Virus record (IMG/VR): IMGVR_UViG_3300028889_000018
Span: 1 to 34,955 of that record
Source of the DNA: a virus
Length of the DNA: 34,955 nt
Strand: one strand, 5' to 3'
Shown: in pieces, positions 33,958 to 34,955 of the stretch
Position numbering within the stretch: the stretch's first letter is position 1
Layout of the letters: every line of letters starts with the position of its first letter
Translations under genes and position numbers: made by a program
Notes under the pieces: generated by a model
What the model saw: the letters and a program-made list of their open reading frames with translations, nothing else
Database searches by the model: none
Told to the model about the DNA's origin: nothing

Positions 33958-34955
33958 TTGTCGTCAGAGCTCCCTTCGCCTTGGAGAGTTGGTTGTTTGT
34001 CTGACGGTAGATTTCCGCCGAAGACAGAGCCTTCGGGGAGTAGTTGTTCTGAGTAAACGACATCGGAGCCGGAGCAACCGTTGTCTCACTCGACTGCCTT
34101 GCTGCAGCCTGGTTCCTCGCGTAACCCGCAGCGACGTATGCCGCCTTGGAATATGCGGAGTCCACAGCTATCGGCTTGGCTGCGAACAACGTACCGATAG
34201 ACGCAGCATCCTTCTTGACACTGGACAGGTCCAGGACAGGAGTGATAACCGGAGTCAGATCGGAGTCGTGCACGATCAAGTCTGAGAAGCCCGTAAGAGA
34301 CTTCCTGAGAGACTCGACTGCGGCCTTTCCGGTGTCCGAAGAAGCCTTCTCGACAGATCCGGACATATCGGCCAGACCCTTGATAAGACCCTTCGCGGAA
34401 AATTCTCCGACCTCCATGAACGCGCGAGCCGGCGACTTGATACCCAGCTTCTTCTTGATGGCCGAAACCATCTTCGCAGCAAGGTTGTCCATGAGCTTCT
34501 CAAGCCGCTTCTGCTGCGACTCAAGGCCCTTGACAAGGCCGAGTGCGGAGTCCACACCAGCCTGATACAGCGCAGTAGAAGCATCCTTACCGAGCTTGCC
34601 CGCGACAGTGTCGAGGTCCTTACCCAGCTTGTTAACCTCGTCGACGCTGGCCTTACCACCCGCTAGAAGCTCATTCGCAAACGGAAGACCACTGACTCCC
34701 TTGGAAAGGAGATCCTGGTACATCTCATCGTTCAGGCCGAGAGCTCGCAGACGCTGAAGAGTGTTCGCGTACTGCTTGGTTTCCTCGATCTGCTTCTTGA
34801 GATCTTCCTTGAACTTCGCGACAGAGGTGTCATCGCCCGCGGTTGCCACATCGCCGTACTGGTCGGTGATGGACTTCCGATAATCGTCTCGCGTTTTGAC
34901 AGCTGCGGCGTACGTGTCCTTGGCCGTCTTGATGCGCTCGGTGAGCTTGTCGTAC
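33941..34955 (-). CDS. Tape-measure protein, C-terminal part (runs off window)
   Basis: The frame is open to the right edge; about 337 residues are visible. It is rich in Ala, Lys and Ser with long helices (YDKLTERIKTAKDTYAAAVK, LESQQKRLEKLMDNLAAKMV) and contains KKLGIKSPARAFMEVGEFSA, then KGLIKGLADM, a signature common in the C-terminal part of siphovirus tape-measure proteins. It sets tail length. The position just upstream of the distal tail protein fits. Confidence 0.87.
   Translation of the reverse strand, partial: YDKLTERIKTAKDTYAAAVKTRDDYRKSITDQYGDVATAGDDTSVAKFKEDLKKQIEETKQYANTLQRLRALGLNDEMYQDLLSKGVSGLPFANELLAGGKASVDEVNKLGKDLDTVAGKLGKDASTALYQAGVDSALGLVKGLESQQKRLEKLMDNLAAKMVSAIKKKLGIKSPARAFMEVGEFSAKGLIKGLADMSGSVEKASSDTGKAAVESLRKSLTGFSDLIVHDSDLTPVITPVLDLSSVKKDAASIGTLFAAKPIAVDSAYSKAAYVAAGYARNQAAARQSSETTVAPAPMSFTQNNYSPKALSSAEIYRQTNNQLSKAKGALTTSAGNS

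Overview
The window is a tightly packed segment of a double-stranded DNA tailed phage. Every supported gene is on the minus strand, so transcription runs from position 34955 towards position 1. A tape-measure protein, a distal tail protein, a Siphovirus ReqiPepy6 Gp37-like protein and a fibronectin-type tail protein indicate a siphovirus. GC-rich third codon positions, frequent GTG starts and recalled similarity to actinophage families (DUF6353, DUF6275, the SGRYPWGSG family) suggest an actinomycete host, probably Streptomyces. The host is an inference.

Layout in transcription order: (1) 34955-30626, the end of the tail module. (2) 30602-29861, two holin-like membrane proteins. (3) 29845-21565, an array of mostly single-gene units for small, mostly one-helix membrane proteins. 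Many units have the same 35-bp promoter-like element upstream and a closely related hairpin-plus-T-run terminator downstream. Larger membrane proteins, a secreted NlpC/P60 enzyme and a small HTH protein sit within or at the end of the array. (4) 21565-17309, DUF6353-type membrane proteins, a shrunken SF3 helicase paralogue and small coupled genes. (5) 17295-13264, a 1343-residue protein joining an SF3 helicase, an AEP-like primase and a family B DNA polymerase with 3'-5' exonuclease motifs. (6) 13267-8265, small accessory proteins: a VWA-domain protein, zinc-ribbon-like proteins, a SLOG domain fused to an ssDNA-binding-like domain, and four tiny overlapping membrane ORFs. (7) 8250-4606, a block of short overlapping genes that includes seven members of one paralogous family and two of another. 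(8) 4472-1, a protein of unknown function, an SF2 helicase, an AT-rich repeat-bearing intergenic region (a possible origin or operator), HNH, VRR-NUC and Cas4/RecB-like nucleases, and the start of an HTH protein.

The left half reads as the replication and recombination programme, with genes coupled by ATGA/GTGA overlaps. The array uses the opposite logic, with each small membrane protein under its own repeated promoter and terminator. Main points for a second look: the 35-bp promoter regulon and a structured element at 23097-23154 whose loop is complementary to the promoter/leader sequence; the degenerate SF3 helicase paralogue next to the fused replicase; the helicase-primase-polymerase fusion; and the undescribed paralogous family at 4.6-8.0 kb. 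No tRNA, CRISPR array, integrase or insertion sequence was recognised.
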